Below are positions 1 through 7,518 of a DNA stretch of 34,671 nt, piece after piece. The notes beneath the pieces are model-generated. The model saw only the letters and a program-made list of their open reading frames with translations. It ran no database searches and was not told where the DNA came from. Made by a program: the position numbers and the translations under genes. Source of the DNA: Spirochaetaceae bacterium (GTDB taxonomy: Bacteria; Spirochaetota; Spirochaetia; Treponematales; Breznakiellaceae); contig JAITBE010000020.1 of NCBI GenBank assembly GCA_031283755.1, forward strand, positions 1 through 34,671, read 5' to 3'. Every line of letters begins with the position of its first letter. Positions within the stretch are counted from its first letter, which is position 1.

Positions 1-95
1 GCGATAAGTCCGCCCCCGCCCGCAATTGAGTCTATAAGCCCTGCCAAAAAAACAAGGGGGCATACTATCAAAAATACAGAAAGTTCCAATTCCAT
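1..95 (-). CDS. TSUP/TauE-SafE family permease, N-terminal fragment
   Basis: This is the first 31 codons of a gene that runs off the left edge of the window. It starts at the ATG at 95-93. The visible protein has an acidic start, then a hydrophobic first membrane segment, then the signature LAGLIDSIAGGGGLI at about residues 17-31. A Gly-rich stretch after an Asp-Ser-Ile-Ala is the hallmark of the N-terminus of TSUP (DUF81) inner-membrane permeases, which are linked to export or uptake of sulfite, sulfonates and other small anions. The substrate cannot be told from this fragment. There is no clear Shine-Dalgarno upstream; instead a large inverted repeat (110-168) sits just before the start. 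The next gene upstream on the same strand is the PNPOx-like protein, about 310 nt away. Confidence 0.8.
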   Translation of the reverse strand, partial: MELELSVFLIVCPLVFLAGLIDSIAGGGGLI

Positions 96-404
96 AATTG
101 TTATCGATAGAGCCTGTTCCAAAACTAATTGACTGTGCGCTAAACGCGCACGGTTTTGGAACAGGCTCTCGGAAAAACCGGTCAAAAACCCGGTTTTTCC
201 ATCAAATCTAAGGAAGCTGTTCCAAAAACTGAAGTTTTGGAACAGCCTCGATAAAAAAAACTTTTCAAAAATCCGGCTGGTTTTTAAAAAGGCTTTGAAA
301 ATCCGGTTAAGCTCAAAAGTAAGCCGGCCCGTTTTCTCTTAAATCTAAAGATGTTGTTTCAAAATCTGTTCTGAAACAGCAACTTTTATTTGGCCATACC
401 CCGG
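96..404. repeat. Intergenic stretch with nested inverted repeats
   Basis: No coding region is seen here. It holds four inverted repeats. At 110-125/153-168 are 16-nt perfect arms containing TTCCAAAAC, enclosing a second stem at 135-140/146-151. At 171-181/190-200 is a perfect 11-bp stem. At 216-227/235-246 is a 12-bp stem, again with GTTCCAAAA arms. At about 353-383 is an imperfect stem of the same flavour. They lie between the end of the PNPOx-like gene and the start of the TSUP gene, so some may end transcription of the former. None has a classic T-run directly after the stem in the minus direction. Related arms recur elsewhere in this window, so this looks like a dispersed intergenic repeat family. 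Confidence 0.7.
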
Positions 405-797
405 CTAGAATTTAATTATTTGGGGCTCCCCCGTAAAAGATGAAATAGTGGCGACGGCATTTTTAAGATAAAAAACCTGGGTATTACCGTCATCAGCCGA
501 ATACGACGATTTTAATACCGGATAGGCATCTAACATATGCCGTCTTACCTCTATCCGGTCGTCTTCCACCAGAGTGGCTTCTATACGAATCCATTTTTCA
601 CCCAGCATTGCACAAATTTCGACATTTGGGTTGGCTTTAATTTGTTTGGATACATTTTTTACCTTCCCTGTTTGGATATACAGTTTATTTTCAAAAATAT
701 CCACCGTACCAAAGGGCCGGACCCGCGGTTTATTACCATCAATTGTTGCCAAATAATATGTTTCACCCTTTTTCAAGAAATCGTACACTTCTTTCAT
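405..797 (-). CDS. Pyridoxamine 5'-phosphate oxidase-like flavin-binding protein
   Basis: A 130-residue protein of the PNPOx-like split beta-barrel family, which binds FMN or related cofactors as a small dimer. The opening MKEVYDFLKKGETYYLATID and the following KPRVRPFGTV strand are typical, as is the pattern of a loop ending in NVSKQIKANPNVEI before the next strand. The length matches small single-domain members. The specific reaction is unknown; members include general flavin reductases and nitroimidazole-resistance-like proteins. The start is supported by GGAGGA about 7 nt upstream. It lies on the same strand as the downstream TSUP gene, with a candidate promoter of its own at 940-968, so it is probably not co-transcribed with glpK. 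Confidence 0.82.
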   Translation of the reverse strand: MKEVYDFLKKGETYYLATIDGNKPRVRPFGTVDIFENKLYIQTGKVKNVSKQIKANPNVEICAMLGEKWIRIEATLVEDDRIEVRRHMLDAYPVLKSSYSADDGNTQVFYLKNAVATISSFTGEPQIIKF

Positions 798-939
798 CCG
801 TTGTTCCTCCGTAATTTCAAGTTTGAATATGGTTTACCCTGCCTCCGGCATAAAATATGAGTCGAGGGTCTTAAGGGCGCCTCTGGAAACCTGTTTTTCA
901 TAATTTACGGTTTATCCCAAAATCTTGTTCCCGACGATT

Positions 940-968
940 TTTTATCATTCTTTAGGTGATTGTGTCAA
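940..968 (-). promoter_or_regulatory. Candidate sigma-70 promoter for the PNPOx-like gene
   Basis: Read on the minus strand, TTGACA (968-963) is followed 17 nt later by ATAAAA (945-940), or 16 nt later by GATAAA. The -35 is a perfect consensus and the -10 is weak. Start of transcription would fall near 933, giving a leader of about 135 nt before the ATG at 797. An imperfect 12-bp hairpin at 978-989/995-1006 lies just upstream and may close off the glpK transcript. Confidence 0.4.
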
Positions 969-977
969 TAGCGCGAT

Positions 978-1006
978 AAGTCTAAATCCATACAGGAATT
1001 AGACTT
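978..1006 (-). terminator. Possible glpK-distal hairpin
   Basis: Arms AAGTCTAAATCC (978-989) and GGAATTAGACTT (995-1006) pair with one mismatch around a 5-nt loop. It lies 55 nt beyond the glpK stop. No T-run follows in the minus direction, so it may be a processing or decay-blocking structure rather than an intrinsic terminator. Confidence 0.3.
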
Positions 1007-1060
1007 GAGTAGAGTTCGTTTCTTACGTGGCGCAACACGCAACGGTTATCCCCGGCGCGG

Positions 1061-2545
1061 TTACTCCGCCCAAGCCCGGCTTCTTCCTACGGCCTTGTGC
1101 CAGCCCGCAAGGAGTTTTTCCCGGACGGCTTCGTCCATTTGGGGGGTAAAGCCCCGATCCTGCTGCCAGGTACCCCGGACCTCCTCAATGCCCTGCCAGA
1201 ACCCTACGGCGATCCCCGCCAGGTACGCCGCCCCCAGAGCGGTGGTCTCCCGAATCCGGGGCCGCCGAATCCGGGCCCCGGAAATATCCGCCTGGAACTG
1301 CATGAGGAAATGATCCCGGCTTGCTCCTCCGTCCACCTTGAGTTCCGTGATTTTTGTCCCCGTGTCCTTTTCCATGGCCCGGATCAGGTCCAGGCTTTGG
1401 TAGGCGATGGATTCTTCCGCCGCCCGGATAATATGGTACCGCTTGGTACCCCGGGTAATACCCAGGATACAACCCCGGGCGTACATATCCCAATAGGGAG
1501 CGCCCAATCCCGTAAAGGCCGGGACCAGGTAGACCCCGCCCGTATCGGGTACCTTTCCCCCGTAGTACCCGGCATCGGCGCTTTCGGTGATGAGCCGCAT
1601 CTCGTCCCGGAGCCATTGGATCACCGCGCCCCCCACAAAAACGCTGCCCTCCAGGGCGTATTGGACCCGGCCGCTTACCCCCGCCGCCAGGGTGGTTAAA
1701 AGGCCGTTTTGGCTTTCATAGGCTTCCGTTCCGGTATTCATCAATAAAAAACACCCCGTACCGTAGGTATTCTTCGCCTCCCCCTTCTCAAAACAGCATT
1801 GACCAAAAAGAGCCGCCTGCTGATCCCCCGCGTCCCCGGCGATGGGGATTTCCACCCCCTGAATATTCGCCGTACCGTAGACCATCCCCGAGGGGCATAC
1901 CTGGGGAAGCATGGCCCGGGGTATGTCCAGGGCGGAAAGAAGGGTATCGTCCCAGTCGAGTTTATGGATATTGTAGATCATGGTACGGCTGGCATTGGTA
2001 TAATCCATGACATGACCTTGGCCGTTGGTGAGCTTCCAAATAAGCCAGGAATCCACGGTGCCAAAGAGGATCTCCCCTTTCCGGGCCCGGTCCCGGGAGC
2101 CTTCCACATGATCCAGGATCCATTTTATCTTGGTACCGGAAAAATACGCATCCGGTACAAGCCCGGTGGTTTTTTTAATATGATCCCCCAGCCCGTTTTC
2201 TACCAGGTCATCCACGAGGTCCGAGGTGCGCCGGCATTGCCATACGATAGCGTTGTAGATGGGCCGGCCGGTTTGTTTATCCCAGAGGATGGTGGTTTCC
2301 CGCTGGTTGGTGATACCTATGGCGGCAATATCCCGGGCGGAAATATCCTTTTGGGTGATAAGTTCCATCATTACCGCGTATTGGGAAGAATAGATCTCCA
2401 TGGGGTCATGTTCAACCCAGCCCTCCCGGGGGTAAATCTGGGCAAATTCCTTTTGGGTCAGACCGATTATATTCTGTTCCCGGTCAAAGAGGATCGCCCG
2501 GGAACTGGTGGTTCCCTGATCCAAAGCCAATACATATTTTCCCAT
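1061..2545 (-). CDS. glpK: Glycerol kinase
   Basis: ATP-dependent phosphorylation of glycerol to sn-glycerol 3-phosphate in the cytoplasm, the entry step of glycerol use. The 494-residue protein has usual GlpK length (about 500) and the FGGY fold. It has the N-terminal phosphate-binding [13 protein letters not shown] (residues 9-21), the substrate segment [13 protein letters not shown], and the second-lobe signature [16 protein letters not shown] near residue 410. The start is fixed by AAGGAG about 8 nt upstream of the ATG. No glycerol facilitator gene is adjacent. A GlpP-like antiterminator gene lies about 1.7 kb upstream on the same strand, with an Ldh_2 dehydrogenase between them. The 302-nt space before the start holds several hairpins but no promoter I can identify. 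Confidence 0.97.
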   Translation of the reverse strand: MGKYVLALDQGTTSSRAILFDREQNIIGLTQKEFAQIYPREGWVEHDPMEIYSSQYAVMMELITQKDISARDIAAIGITNQRETTILWDKQTGRPIYNAIVWQCRRTSDLVDDLVENGLGDHIKKTTGLVPDAYFSGTKIKWILDHVEGSRDRARKGEILFGTVDSWLIWKLTNGQGHVMDYTNASRTMIYNIHKLDWDDTLLSALDIPRAMLPQVCPSGMVYGTANIQGVEIPIAGDAGDQQAALFGQCCFEKGEAKNTYGTGCFLLMNTGTEAYESQNGLLTTLAAGVSGRVQYALEGSVFVGGAVIQWLRDEMRLITESADAGYYGGKVPDTGGVYLVPAFTGLGAPYWDMYARGCILGITRGTKRYHIIRAAEESIAYQSLDLIRAMEKDTGTKITELKVDGGASRDHFLMQFQADISGARIRRPRIRETTALGAAYLAGIAVGFWQGIEEVRGTWQQDRGFTPQMDEAVREKLLAGWHKAVGRSRAWAE

Positions 2546-2847
2546 ATCACCACTCCTTTAGCCGCCGCGGCTGTTTGAAAACATCAGACTTTGAAAGGGG
2601 TTGTCCAAAAAGGCGAGAAAAACTTATTTGGACAGCTTCCTTAATGCGGCATTTGCTCCCGTTTCAACGAAACAAGAACAAATGCGCCGGACCGCAGGTC
2701 CGCATTGCCCAGGAAGCGGTCAACTTCCCGGGCATCCCCAAGCATCATTAGATTTAGGAGGGAAAACGCCCCGGTTTAATTTGTCCGGGGCTTAACCGCT
2801 TTTCCCTCTCCGGTTTCAAGGCCAGCCGGTTTTTGAGACCGGTTCAA
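2546..2847. repeat. Intergenic stretch upstream of glpK with several hairpins
   Basis: No gene is seen. From left to right there are: an imperfect stem near 2599-2632 with GTTGTCCAAA/TTTGGACAGC arms, related to the GTTCCAAAA repeats; a perfect CGGACC-GCA-GGTCCG hairpin near 2690-2704; a stem TGCCC-GGAAG/CTTCC-GGGCA near 2706-2734; a larger structure at 2760-2806 with GGGAAAA and TTTTCCC outer arms and CCCCGG/CCGGGG inner arms, similar to 24250-24293; and CCGGT/ACCGG near 2830-2843, just after the dehydrogenase stop. Some of these probably terminate the dehydrogenase transcript; others may be part of the glpK leader. Confidence 0.55.
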
Positions 2848-3951
2848 TTAAAAGTCAAATTTATAAGCATCCATTTGGTATTCTTCTTTTAAAGCCTTGA
2901 TAGTTTTTTTGAGACTTTCGTTCAAGGGAACCCCCGTATCTTTCCGGGAGAGCCAGGCCAGGTATTCCTTTTCACCGGCGGTATAGATCCGGTCCTGACC
3001 GGGCATCTTTTCCGAGGCCCGGAGTTCCCGCAGAATATCGCCGGTGGTTTTTTTGAATTGCTCCGGCTCCACAAAGGATGCAGTATCAATGGCAATAAAA
3101 AAATGTCCCAGGTGATAGGGGACTTTTTTACCCGAAGGATCAAAACCGTTCAGGGCCTTCAAGAACTGTCCCTGCTGGAGGGCCGCGGAGAGGATCTCCA
3201 CCACCGTGGCGTAGCCGTATCCCTTATAACCGGCGGTTTCGTCCCCCAGGCCGCCCAGGGGCGCCAAGGCGGAAGTCCCCGCGGTAAGTCCCGCCAGGGC
3301 TTTGGCGGGATCGGTTTCGCTGCCGCCGTCCCGGTTGATCACCCAGCCCTGGGGCATGGTTTTGTTAATCCGGTTATAGTGTTCTATTTTTCCCCGCTGG
3401 GAGACTGAGGTGGCGCAGTCAAGCACAAAGGGGAAATCCTCGTCCGTGGGAATTCCCACGGTCAAGGGATTGGTACCCAGCATATTTTCGATTCCGAAGG
3501 TAGGCGCTATGGAGGGCCTGGCATTGGTTCCCGTTATGCCTATCATCCCCTCCTTGGTAGCCATGGTAGCATAATAACCGGCGATGCCGTAATGGGTAGA
3601 GTTGCGTACCGCCACCATACCCATGCCGTATTTTTTTGCCTTGTCAATGGCCATCTGCATGGCGCGTTTCCCGATCACCTGGCCCATACCATCGTGACCG
3701 TCAACTACCGCCGTGGCAGGTCCCTCCCGGACTACCTCAAAACGGGTACGGGGATTCTGAATGCCGTCCTTGATCCTATCTATATAAATAGGCTTGAACC
3801 GGCCCACACCATGGGAATCAATACCCCGCTTATCCGACTCGATCAATATTTCAGCACAGACCGCCGCATCCTCAGGGGGTACTCCGGCTTTTATGAACAC
3901 ATCTTTCATAAAAGCTTCCATTTTATCAAAACTTTCGTACGTGACCGCCAT
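2848..3951 (-). CDS. Malate/L-lactate dehydrogenase family (Ldh_2) oxidoreductase
   Basis: A 367-residue NAD(P)-dependent 2-hydroxyacid oxidoreductase of the MdhB/YlbC/AllD family, not related to classical Rossmann-type malate dehydrogenase. The catalytic-region motif DSHGVGRF at about residues 45-52 is present, followed by VVDGHDGMGQVIGKRAMQMA and the glycine-rich GITGTNARPSIAPTFG segment. Family members reduce or oxidise malate, lactate, sulfolactate, ureidoglycolate or 2,3-diketogulonate, and the substrate cannot be chosen from sequence alone. The start is supported by AAGGAG 5 nt before the ATG. The leader contains a strong hairpin (3968-4011) with a T-run touching the ribosome binding site, so expression is probably attenuated. 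It lies between glpK and glpP, which hints at, but does not prove, a role in three-carbon metabolism. Confidence 0.88.
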   Translation of the reverse strand: MAVTYESFDKMEAFMKDVFIKAGVPPEDAAVCAEILIESDKRGIDSHGVGRFKPIYIDRIKDGIQNPRTRFEVVREGPATAVVDGHDGMGQVIGKRAMQMAIDKAKKYGMGMVAVRNSTHYGIAGYYATMATKEGMIGITGTNARPSIAPTFGIENMLGTNPLTVGIPTDEDFPFVLDCATSVSQRGKIEHYNRINKTMPQGWVINRDGGSETDPAKALAGLTAGTSALAPLGGLGDETAGYKGYGYATVVEILSAALQQGQFLKALNGFDPSGKKVPYHLGHFFIAIDTASFVEPEQFKKTTGDILRELRASEKMPGQDRIYTAGEKEYLAWLSRKDTGVPLNESLKKTIKALKEEYQMDAYKFDF

Positions 3952-3962
3952 GTTTTCTCCTT

Positions 3963-4023
3963 AAAAAAAGAGTACAGCAAAATAACCTCCCGGCTATTTT
4001 GCTGTACTCTTAATCTCTTCAGC
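3963..4023 (-). promoter_or_regulatory. Leader box plus intrinsic terminator, copy A (before the Ldh_2 gene)
   Basis: On the minus strand the box GCTGAAGAGATTAAGAG (4023-4007) runs into a 17-bp perfect stem (arms 4011-3995 and 3984-3968, loop GCCGGGAGGT). A run of T residues (3969-3963) follows, and then directly the AAGGAG of the dehydrogenase. This is a textbook intrinsic terminator placed inside a 5' leader, so it must be bypassed or regulated for the gene to be expressed. The box matches 15 of 17 bases of the identical boxes at 7109-7125 and 7965-7981, while the stem sequence is unrelated. Here the last bases of the box form the base of the stem. Confidence 0.75.
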
Positions 4024-4065
4024 AAATAGGATTTCCTTAAAAGTTTCCAAAAACCTTAATAAGTC

Positions 4066-4091
4066 TGTTCGGAAACATCAGGTTCCGAACA
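4066..4091. repeat. Small inverted repeat
   Basis: Perfect 9-nt arms TGTTCGGAA (4066-4074) and TTCCGAACA (4083-4091) around an 8-nt loop. It resembles the GTTCCAAAAC-type intergenic hairpins. It lies between the glpP stop (4203) and the copy A leader, so it may help end the glpP transcript. Confidence 0.5.
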
Positions 4092-4202
4092 AGCTCATTA
4101 AAAACATACTACAAATATCGTTTTTTTGCAAGCGCTTCCGGTAACATTTTTAAATGAGGCATTTCAGGGGAGCCGCCATAAAATGCCGCATAAATGAAAA
4201 AC

Positions 4203-4823
4203 TCAAAAAAATCTGGGTTTTGGAATCGACCCAAGTTCCATATTTGATGAAGACACCGATACCGCCCCCGCCTCCAGGGCGTGCTGTACATCTTCCTTGT
4301 CCGAAACAAGTCCCCCGGCAATCACGGGTTTATTGATTATTTTGACGATCCTTCGGATTACCTTGGGTATAACCCCGGGCAAAATCTCAACCGCGTCTGC
4401 ATGATCCAGGGGAAACTGTTTTTCGATATTGACCAGGGACATGGAATCCAAAACAAAAAAACGCTGTACCGCTAAAAGCCCCCGGGATTTGGCGTGTTTA
4501 AGCAGATTTGTCTTGGTGGACAGGATACCGTCCGCCCGGGTATTTTCCGCGATAAAATCAACTACAACATCCCGGGAAGTCAATCCGTCAATAAGGTCGA
4601 TATGCACCAGGGCGATTTTCCCCGCATCCTTGATTTTTGAGACAATACCGGGAATGCTAAGGATGTCGCCAAAAAGCACAAACATGAGTCTGCCGCTCCC
4701 CGTGAGGCTTTTCTCCAGCCCTTCCATGGATTTTACCGCCAGGATTACCGGGGTGCTATGAAGAATCTCATAAAAAAATTCCGGGGAGGCGATATCTTTT
4801 TTCTTTATCAATATGTTCTGCAT
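4203..4823 (-). CDS. glpP: Glycerol-3-phosphate-responsive antiterminator (GlpP family)
   Basis: A 206-residue protein of the G3P_antiterm family. In Bacillus, GlpP binds glycerol 3-phosphate and then the mRNA leader of glp genes, preventing termination and stabilising the message. Family hallmarks seen in order are: TPVILAVKSMEGLEKSL at residues 29-45, FVLFGDI, VHIDLIDGL, DGILSTKTNLL, an Arg-Phe-Phe-Val-Leu-Asp-Ser strand, VEILPGVIPKVI and PVIAGGLVSDKEDVQHALEAGA near the C-terminus. Length is slightly above the Bacillus protein (about 190). No clear Shine-Dalgarno precedes the ATG. glpK lies downstream on the same strand, and leader terminators lie nearby. A broken partial copy of this gene is found at 7519-7751. 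Confidence 0.9.
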   Translation of the reverse strand: MQNILIKKKDIASPEFFYEILHSTPVILAVKSMEGLEKSLTGSGRLMFVLFGDILSIPGIVSKIKDAGKIALVHIDLIDGLTSRDVVVDFIAENTRADGILSTKTNLLKHAKSRGLLAVQRFFVLDSMSLVNIEKQFPLDHADAVEILPGVIPKVIRRIVKIINKPVIAGGLVSDKEDVQHALEAGAVSVSSSNMELGSIPKPRFF

Positions 4824-5004
4824 CTAAAGTACCGAATATATCATTATGCCGAAATCCCTATCTGTCAACAGCAGCGGGGGCATAGTAAATTTTGGCGTTT
4901 CACGTCATAAAGCGCCATCAAAACCGCCCCGGTGAAAAGAATAACAAATTGCTTTCCCCCTGTCAGCCGGTTCTTGGGTATTAGTCCCTTCGACGAATAG
5001 AATT

Positions 5005-5075
5005 GGGGCTGTCCGGACAGCCCCTGTTTCATCTCCGCCAAAGATAACGGACGATCCGTTGTCCATTATCTTTGG
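5005..5075 (-). terminator. Paired hairpins after hydrolase A
   Basis: Two structures follow the stop codon of the minus-strand hydrolase. The first is a stem with perfect outer arms CCAAAGATAA (5038-5047) and TTATCTTTGG (5066-5075) and an inner AACGGA/TCCGTT pairing. The second is a perfect 20-nt palindrome at 5005-5024 (GGGGCTGTCC/GGACAGCCCC). The long T-run of an intrinsic terminator is missing, so Rho-independent strength is doubtful, but position and stability suggest a 3' end. Confidence 0.5.
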
Positions 5076-5081
5076 ATATGG

Positions 5082-6989
5082 TTAAATAACCCGGGCCGCT
5101 ACTACCGTATTCGACATAGCAAAGAGGGTTACCACCAGGGCATTAATAAAAGCCCCCGCCCAGATTGACCCGGTTGCCCGGAAAAAGATTCTGGAAATAA
5201 CCGCCGCCGCCGGGAGGATAAATAAAAGCCCCCATAGCAGCACTCCGGCCAAGGCCGCGGTGATTTTCCCATCGGTAAAGGGAATGAACTGGAAAACCTT
5301 GACGCCGGTATTCATCAAGGCGATATAGTCAATCAGATGCAGAACCAGCAGTCCCCCAAAACTGGCTATGACAATAAGCAGGATGTTGATCCCTTCTCTT
5401 TGATTATTGATCCGGGTAAAGGTATTTTGACTCATGGCGCTTACCAGAAAAAAGAAAAGAAAGGACGGCAGATACCGAAGGTATATGCCCCATTTGGGAG
5501 GAGTAAGGGTTTTGATGCTCAACGTAAAAAACCGGAAATCGGTTTTGAAAAAGTAATCGCAGAGGGACAACATAAAATAACCCGCCGCGAATACACAGAC
5601 CGCCAGTACCGCCGCACGGAACACGCCCCTGCCGGAAAGTTTTATTCCCATGTTTTCAAAGGTACATCCGGCTTTTTTGGCAAAAACCTTGAATACAAAA
5701 AGATACAAGGCCACGGTAATTATTCCGGTAAGAAAATTGAGTACAAAAATCCCGTTAACACAGGGCAAGGGGAAAGCCGGGCTCGCGGGCATAAGTATTT
5801 TGACTGCCCTTCCTGAGGACAAGATATCAATGGAATAACCTACCGCCCAGTTGTACAAGAGCGGCGCAGGAATGAGCCCTATAATAAAAATTATTATATA
5901 CCGAAGCCTGCTCTTGCCGTCGGTGACAGCGGTAAGCCCCTGGGGTTCGGCTTGTTTTATGGCGCCGAAATAAGCGGTTTTGAGAAGCAACAGGCCAAAG
6001 GAAGTGATAAATACAAAAAAGGCTATCATAGAAATACCCGTCCCTAACTGCTTGGCAAACCAGCTTTGGGGAACAAAGGCCAGTTTACCTCCGGTCAAGG
6101 TAATATCAAAAAAGTCTACCACGTTCCCTACCGCTCGTCCGTTAAAATGAATCATGGGGTGATCATGGGGCGGTTGATAAACTATCCTCAGTTTTCCCTG
6201 TTGCGCGGCGCTGACAGCGGCGGCGCGATCCAAGGGGACCTTCTCTCCATAGGCATAGTAAGTATCATACTGGAAATCGGTGAATCCCATTCCCGCTTGG
6301 GCAGTCTTGCTGGTATTGAGATCGCTTCCCTTCACGGTCCCCCACATGCTTAAGGCCCATTCATCAAACTGTCCATATATTGAACCCATATTGACAGGCC
6401 AGGGCGCCAACAGGGCATTGCCATCACCATCAAGCGAAAAAGACTGGGAGGTGGGCAGCACCGCGATAGGGACCACGATATCGGGGTTAGTTTCCTTTAA
6501 TTCCCAAGCCTTGGCGGCTCCCGCCTGAATAGTGGATCCGCCCATGGAATGACCCACCATGCCAACCTTGGAAGAATCGGCATAGGGCAGTGTACCGATA
6601 TATTGCAGCGCCGCATAGGTCCCCATATCACCGTTAACCGGGTTGATTCTTTCATCGGGGAAGGTTGAGCCTCCGTGTCCATAGGCGTCTATGGCCATAA
6701 CTATGAAGCCCCGTTTTGAAAGTTCCACACAGTTTAAATCCTGTACCTCGGCGGTATTGTTATACCCATGACAGGAGATAACCACCGGGGCAGGATTTGC
6801 CGCGCTTGCGCTTTTAGGCACATACAACAAAGCCCTCATTTCCGCGCCGTCCCCGGTAACATACTTGATATCGTGGATTTTGACAAAACCGGCGCTGGTA
6901 TGGGCTATGTTCGCGATAATCGCACCAACCAGGATCATGACGAGCGCAATGATCATCACCTTAATAACACCGCCATTTTTTTTAGCCAT
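5082..6989 (-). CDS. Membrane-anchored alpha/beta hydrolase with polytopic C-terminus (hydrolase A)
   Basis: A 635-residue protein, taking the ATG at 6989 because GGAGAAGGAG lies just upstream and the paralogue at 8601 starts at the matching point; an upstream in-frame start would give 46 extra, unconserved residues. Residues 9-30 form an N-terminal membrane anchor. Residues about 40-310 are an alpha/beta hydrolase fold of the dienelactone hydrolase/acyl-peptidase type, with oxyanion HGY (74-76), nucleophile elbow GHSMGG (Ser148) and a candidate catalytic His277 in HPMIHF. The rest carries about eight predicted membrane segments ending in VVTLFAMSNTVVAARVI. The hydrolase domain probably faces outward from the membrane. 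Substrate is unknown; an ester or peptide of the envelope is possible. Its leader has a strong promoter and an attenuator-like terminator. Confidence 0.85.
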   Translation of the reverse strand: MAKKNGGVIKVMIIALVMILVGAIIANIAHTSAGFVKIHDIKYVTGDGAEMRALLYVPKSASAANPAPVVISCHGYNNTAEVQDLNCVELSKRGFIVMAIDAYGHGGSTFPDERINPVNGDMGTYAALQYIGTLPYADSSKVGMVGHSMGGSTIQAGAAKAWELKETNPDIVVPIAVLPTSQSFSLDGDGNALLAPWPVNMGSIYGQFDEWALSMWGTVKGSDLNTSKTAQAGMGFTDFQYDTYYAYGEKVPLDRAAAVSAAQQGKLRIVYQPPHDHPMIHFNGRAVGNVVDFFDITLTGGKLAFVPQSWFAKQLGTGISMIAFFVFITSFGLLLLKTAYFGAIKQAEPQGLTAVTDGKSRLRYIIIFIIGLIPAPLLYNWAVGYSIDILSSGRAVKILMPASPAFPLPCVNGIFVLNFLTGIITVALYLFVFKVFAKKAGCTFENMGIKLSGRGVFRAAVLAVCVFAAGYFMLSLCDYFFKTDFRFFTLSIKTLTPPKWGIYLRYLPSFLFFFLVSAMSQNTFTRINNQREGINILLIVIASFGGLLVLHLIDYIALMNTGVKVFQFIPFTDGKITAALAGVLLWGLLFILPAAAVISRIFFRATGSIWAGAFINALVVTLFAMSNTVVAARVI

Positions 6990-7067
6990 ACAATTTCTCC
7001 TTCTCCGCTTTATTTTTTCCGGCTTTACCGCCGGCTTTTCCCTGATCCTCTTTATCCAAGGAGCAAT

Positions 7068-7131
7068 AAAAAATGGGCATGACAAACCCTGCGTTTGCCA
7101 TGCCCATACTCTTATTCTCTTGAGCATTATA
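7068..7131 (-). promoter_or_regulatory. Leader box plus intrinsic terminator, copy B (before hydrolase A)
   Basis: On the minus strand TATAAT (7131-7126) runs into the box GCTCAAGAGAATAAGAG (7125-7109). Next comes a 15-bp stem (arms 7107-7093 and 7087-7073, one G-U pair, loop GCAGG) and then a run of six T residues (7073-7068). The structure lies 80-135 nt before the ATG at 6989, inside the leader from the promoter at 7157-7184. It is an intrinsic terminator in a 5' leader. The 17-nt box is identical to copy C and 15/17 identical to copy A. Confidence 0.75.
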
Positions 7132-7156
7132 CATTTTAGAGGAACATATCAAACTG

Positions 7157-7184
7157 ATTATACCAGGGAATCGATTGTTGTCAA
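7157..7184 (-). promoter_or_regulatory. Strong sigma-70 promoter for hydrolase A leader
   Basis: On the minus strand TTGACA (7184-7179), a 16-nt spacer, then TATAAT (7162-7157): both hexamers are perfect. Transcription should start near 7150 and run through box and terminator copy B before reaching the hydrolase start. A second TATAAT at 7131-7126 could be an additional -10. Confidence 0.65.
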
Positions 7185-7273
7185 GGAAAATTTGACAGAA
7201 AAATCGTTAACAGGGGGGAGCACCGAAAAATGTCACATAAATGAGGCCGTTTCATTATAATGAAAAACTTCGG

Positions 7274-7358
7274 GGCAAGCTTACTTGCCAGTATGGTCCC
7301 TGTCTTCCAATGAAGAACCCAGGAGCAAACTCTAAGCAAGCTTGCTTGCCGGTATCTT
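7274..7358. repeat. Two copies of a short palindromic repeat
   Basis: GGCAAGCTTACTTGCC plus AGTAT (7274-7294) and AGCAAGCTTGCTTGCC plus GGTATCTT (7335-7358) are near-identical palindromes with the same tail. A third relative, AGCAAACTTGTTTGCT plus GGTATCTT, is at 8262-8285. The unit resembles a REP-like or miniature mobile palindrome. No coding region is seen around the two copies. Confidence 0.55.
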
Positions 7359-7413
7359 CGTTGGATAGGAAATTTATTGTACTCTCCCACGTGAACCGGT
7401 GAGCGGGTTCTTT

Positions 7414-7510
7414 GGTCCATACCCCGATCTAAAGACTGTTTTACAACATATTCGGTGGTAGTAAATTTTCCGGAGCAAGTGCGAACCGAAGGTTCGACGG
7501 GGTATGGACC
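7414..7510. repeat. Inverted repeat GGTCCATACCCCG / CGGGGTATGGACC
   Basis: Perfect 13-nt arms at 7414-7426 and 7498-7510 enclose 71 nt without a gene; a CGAACC-GAA-GGTTCG hairpin lies just inside the right arm. The right arm ends 8 nt before the decayed glpP copy begins. The block could be the remnant of a small mobile element or of the rearrangement that copied glpP. Confidence 0.5.
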
Positions 7511-7518
7511 ACGCCTTC

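Noticed and set aside
1005-1313. Plus-strand reading frame of 102 codons opposite the end of glpK
   Set aside because: It lies largely antisense to the well-supported glpK gene, has GC-biased low-complexity composition and no ribosome binding site; it is a shadow of glpK codon use.
1799-2578. Plus-strand 259-codon frame opposite glpK
   Set aside because: Fully antisense to a gene with every glycerol kinase motif; Pro- and Gly-rich, no recognisable domain.
4109-4210. Coding-looking stretch FFIYAAFYGGSPEMPHLKML after the glpP stop in another frame
   Set aside because: It could be a frameshifted extension or gene remnant, but it has no start or ribosome binding site, overlaps hairpin sequence, and matches no family I recognise.
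6990-7127. N-terminal extension of hydrolase A by 46 residues
   Set aside because: The ATG at 6989 has an excellent ribosome binding site and matches the start of hydrolase B; the extension would be read from the leader and through the ribosome binding site.
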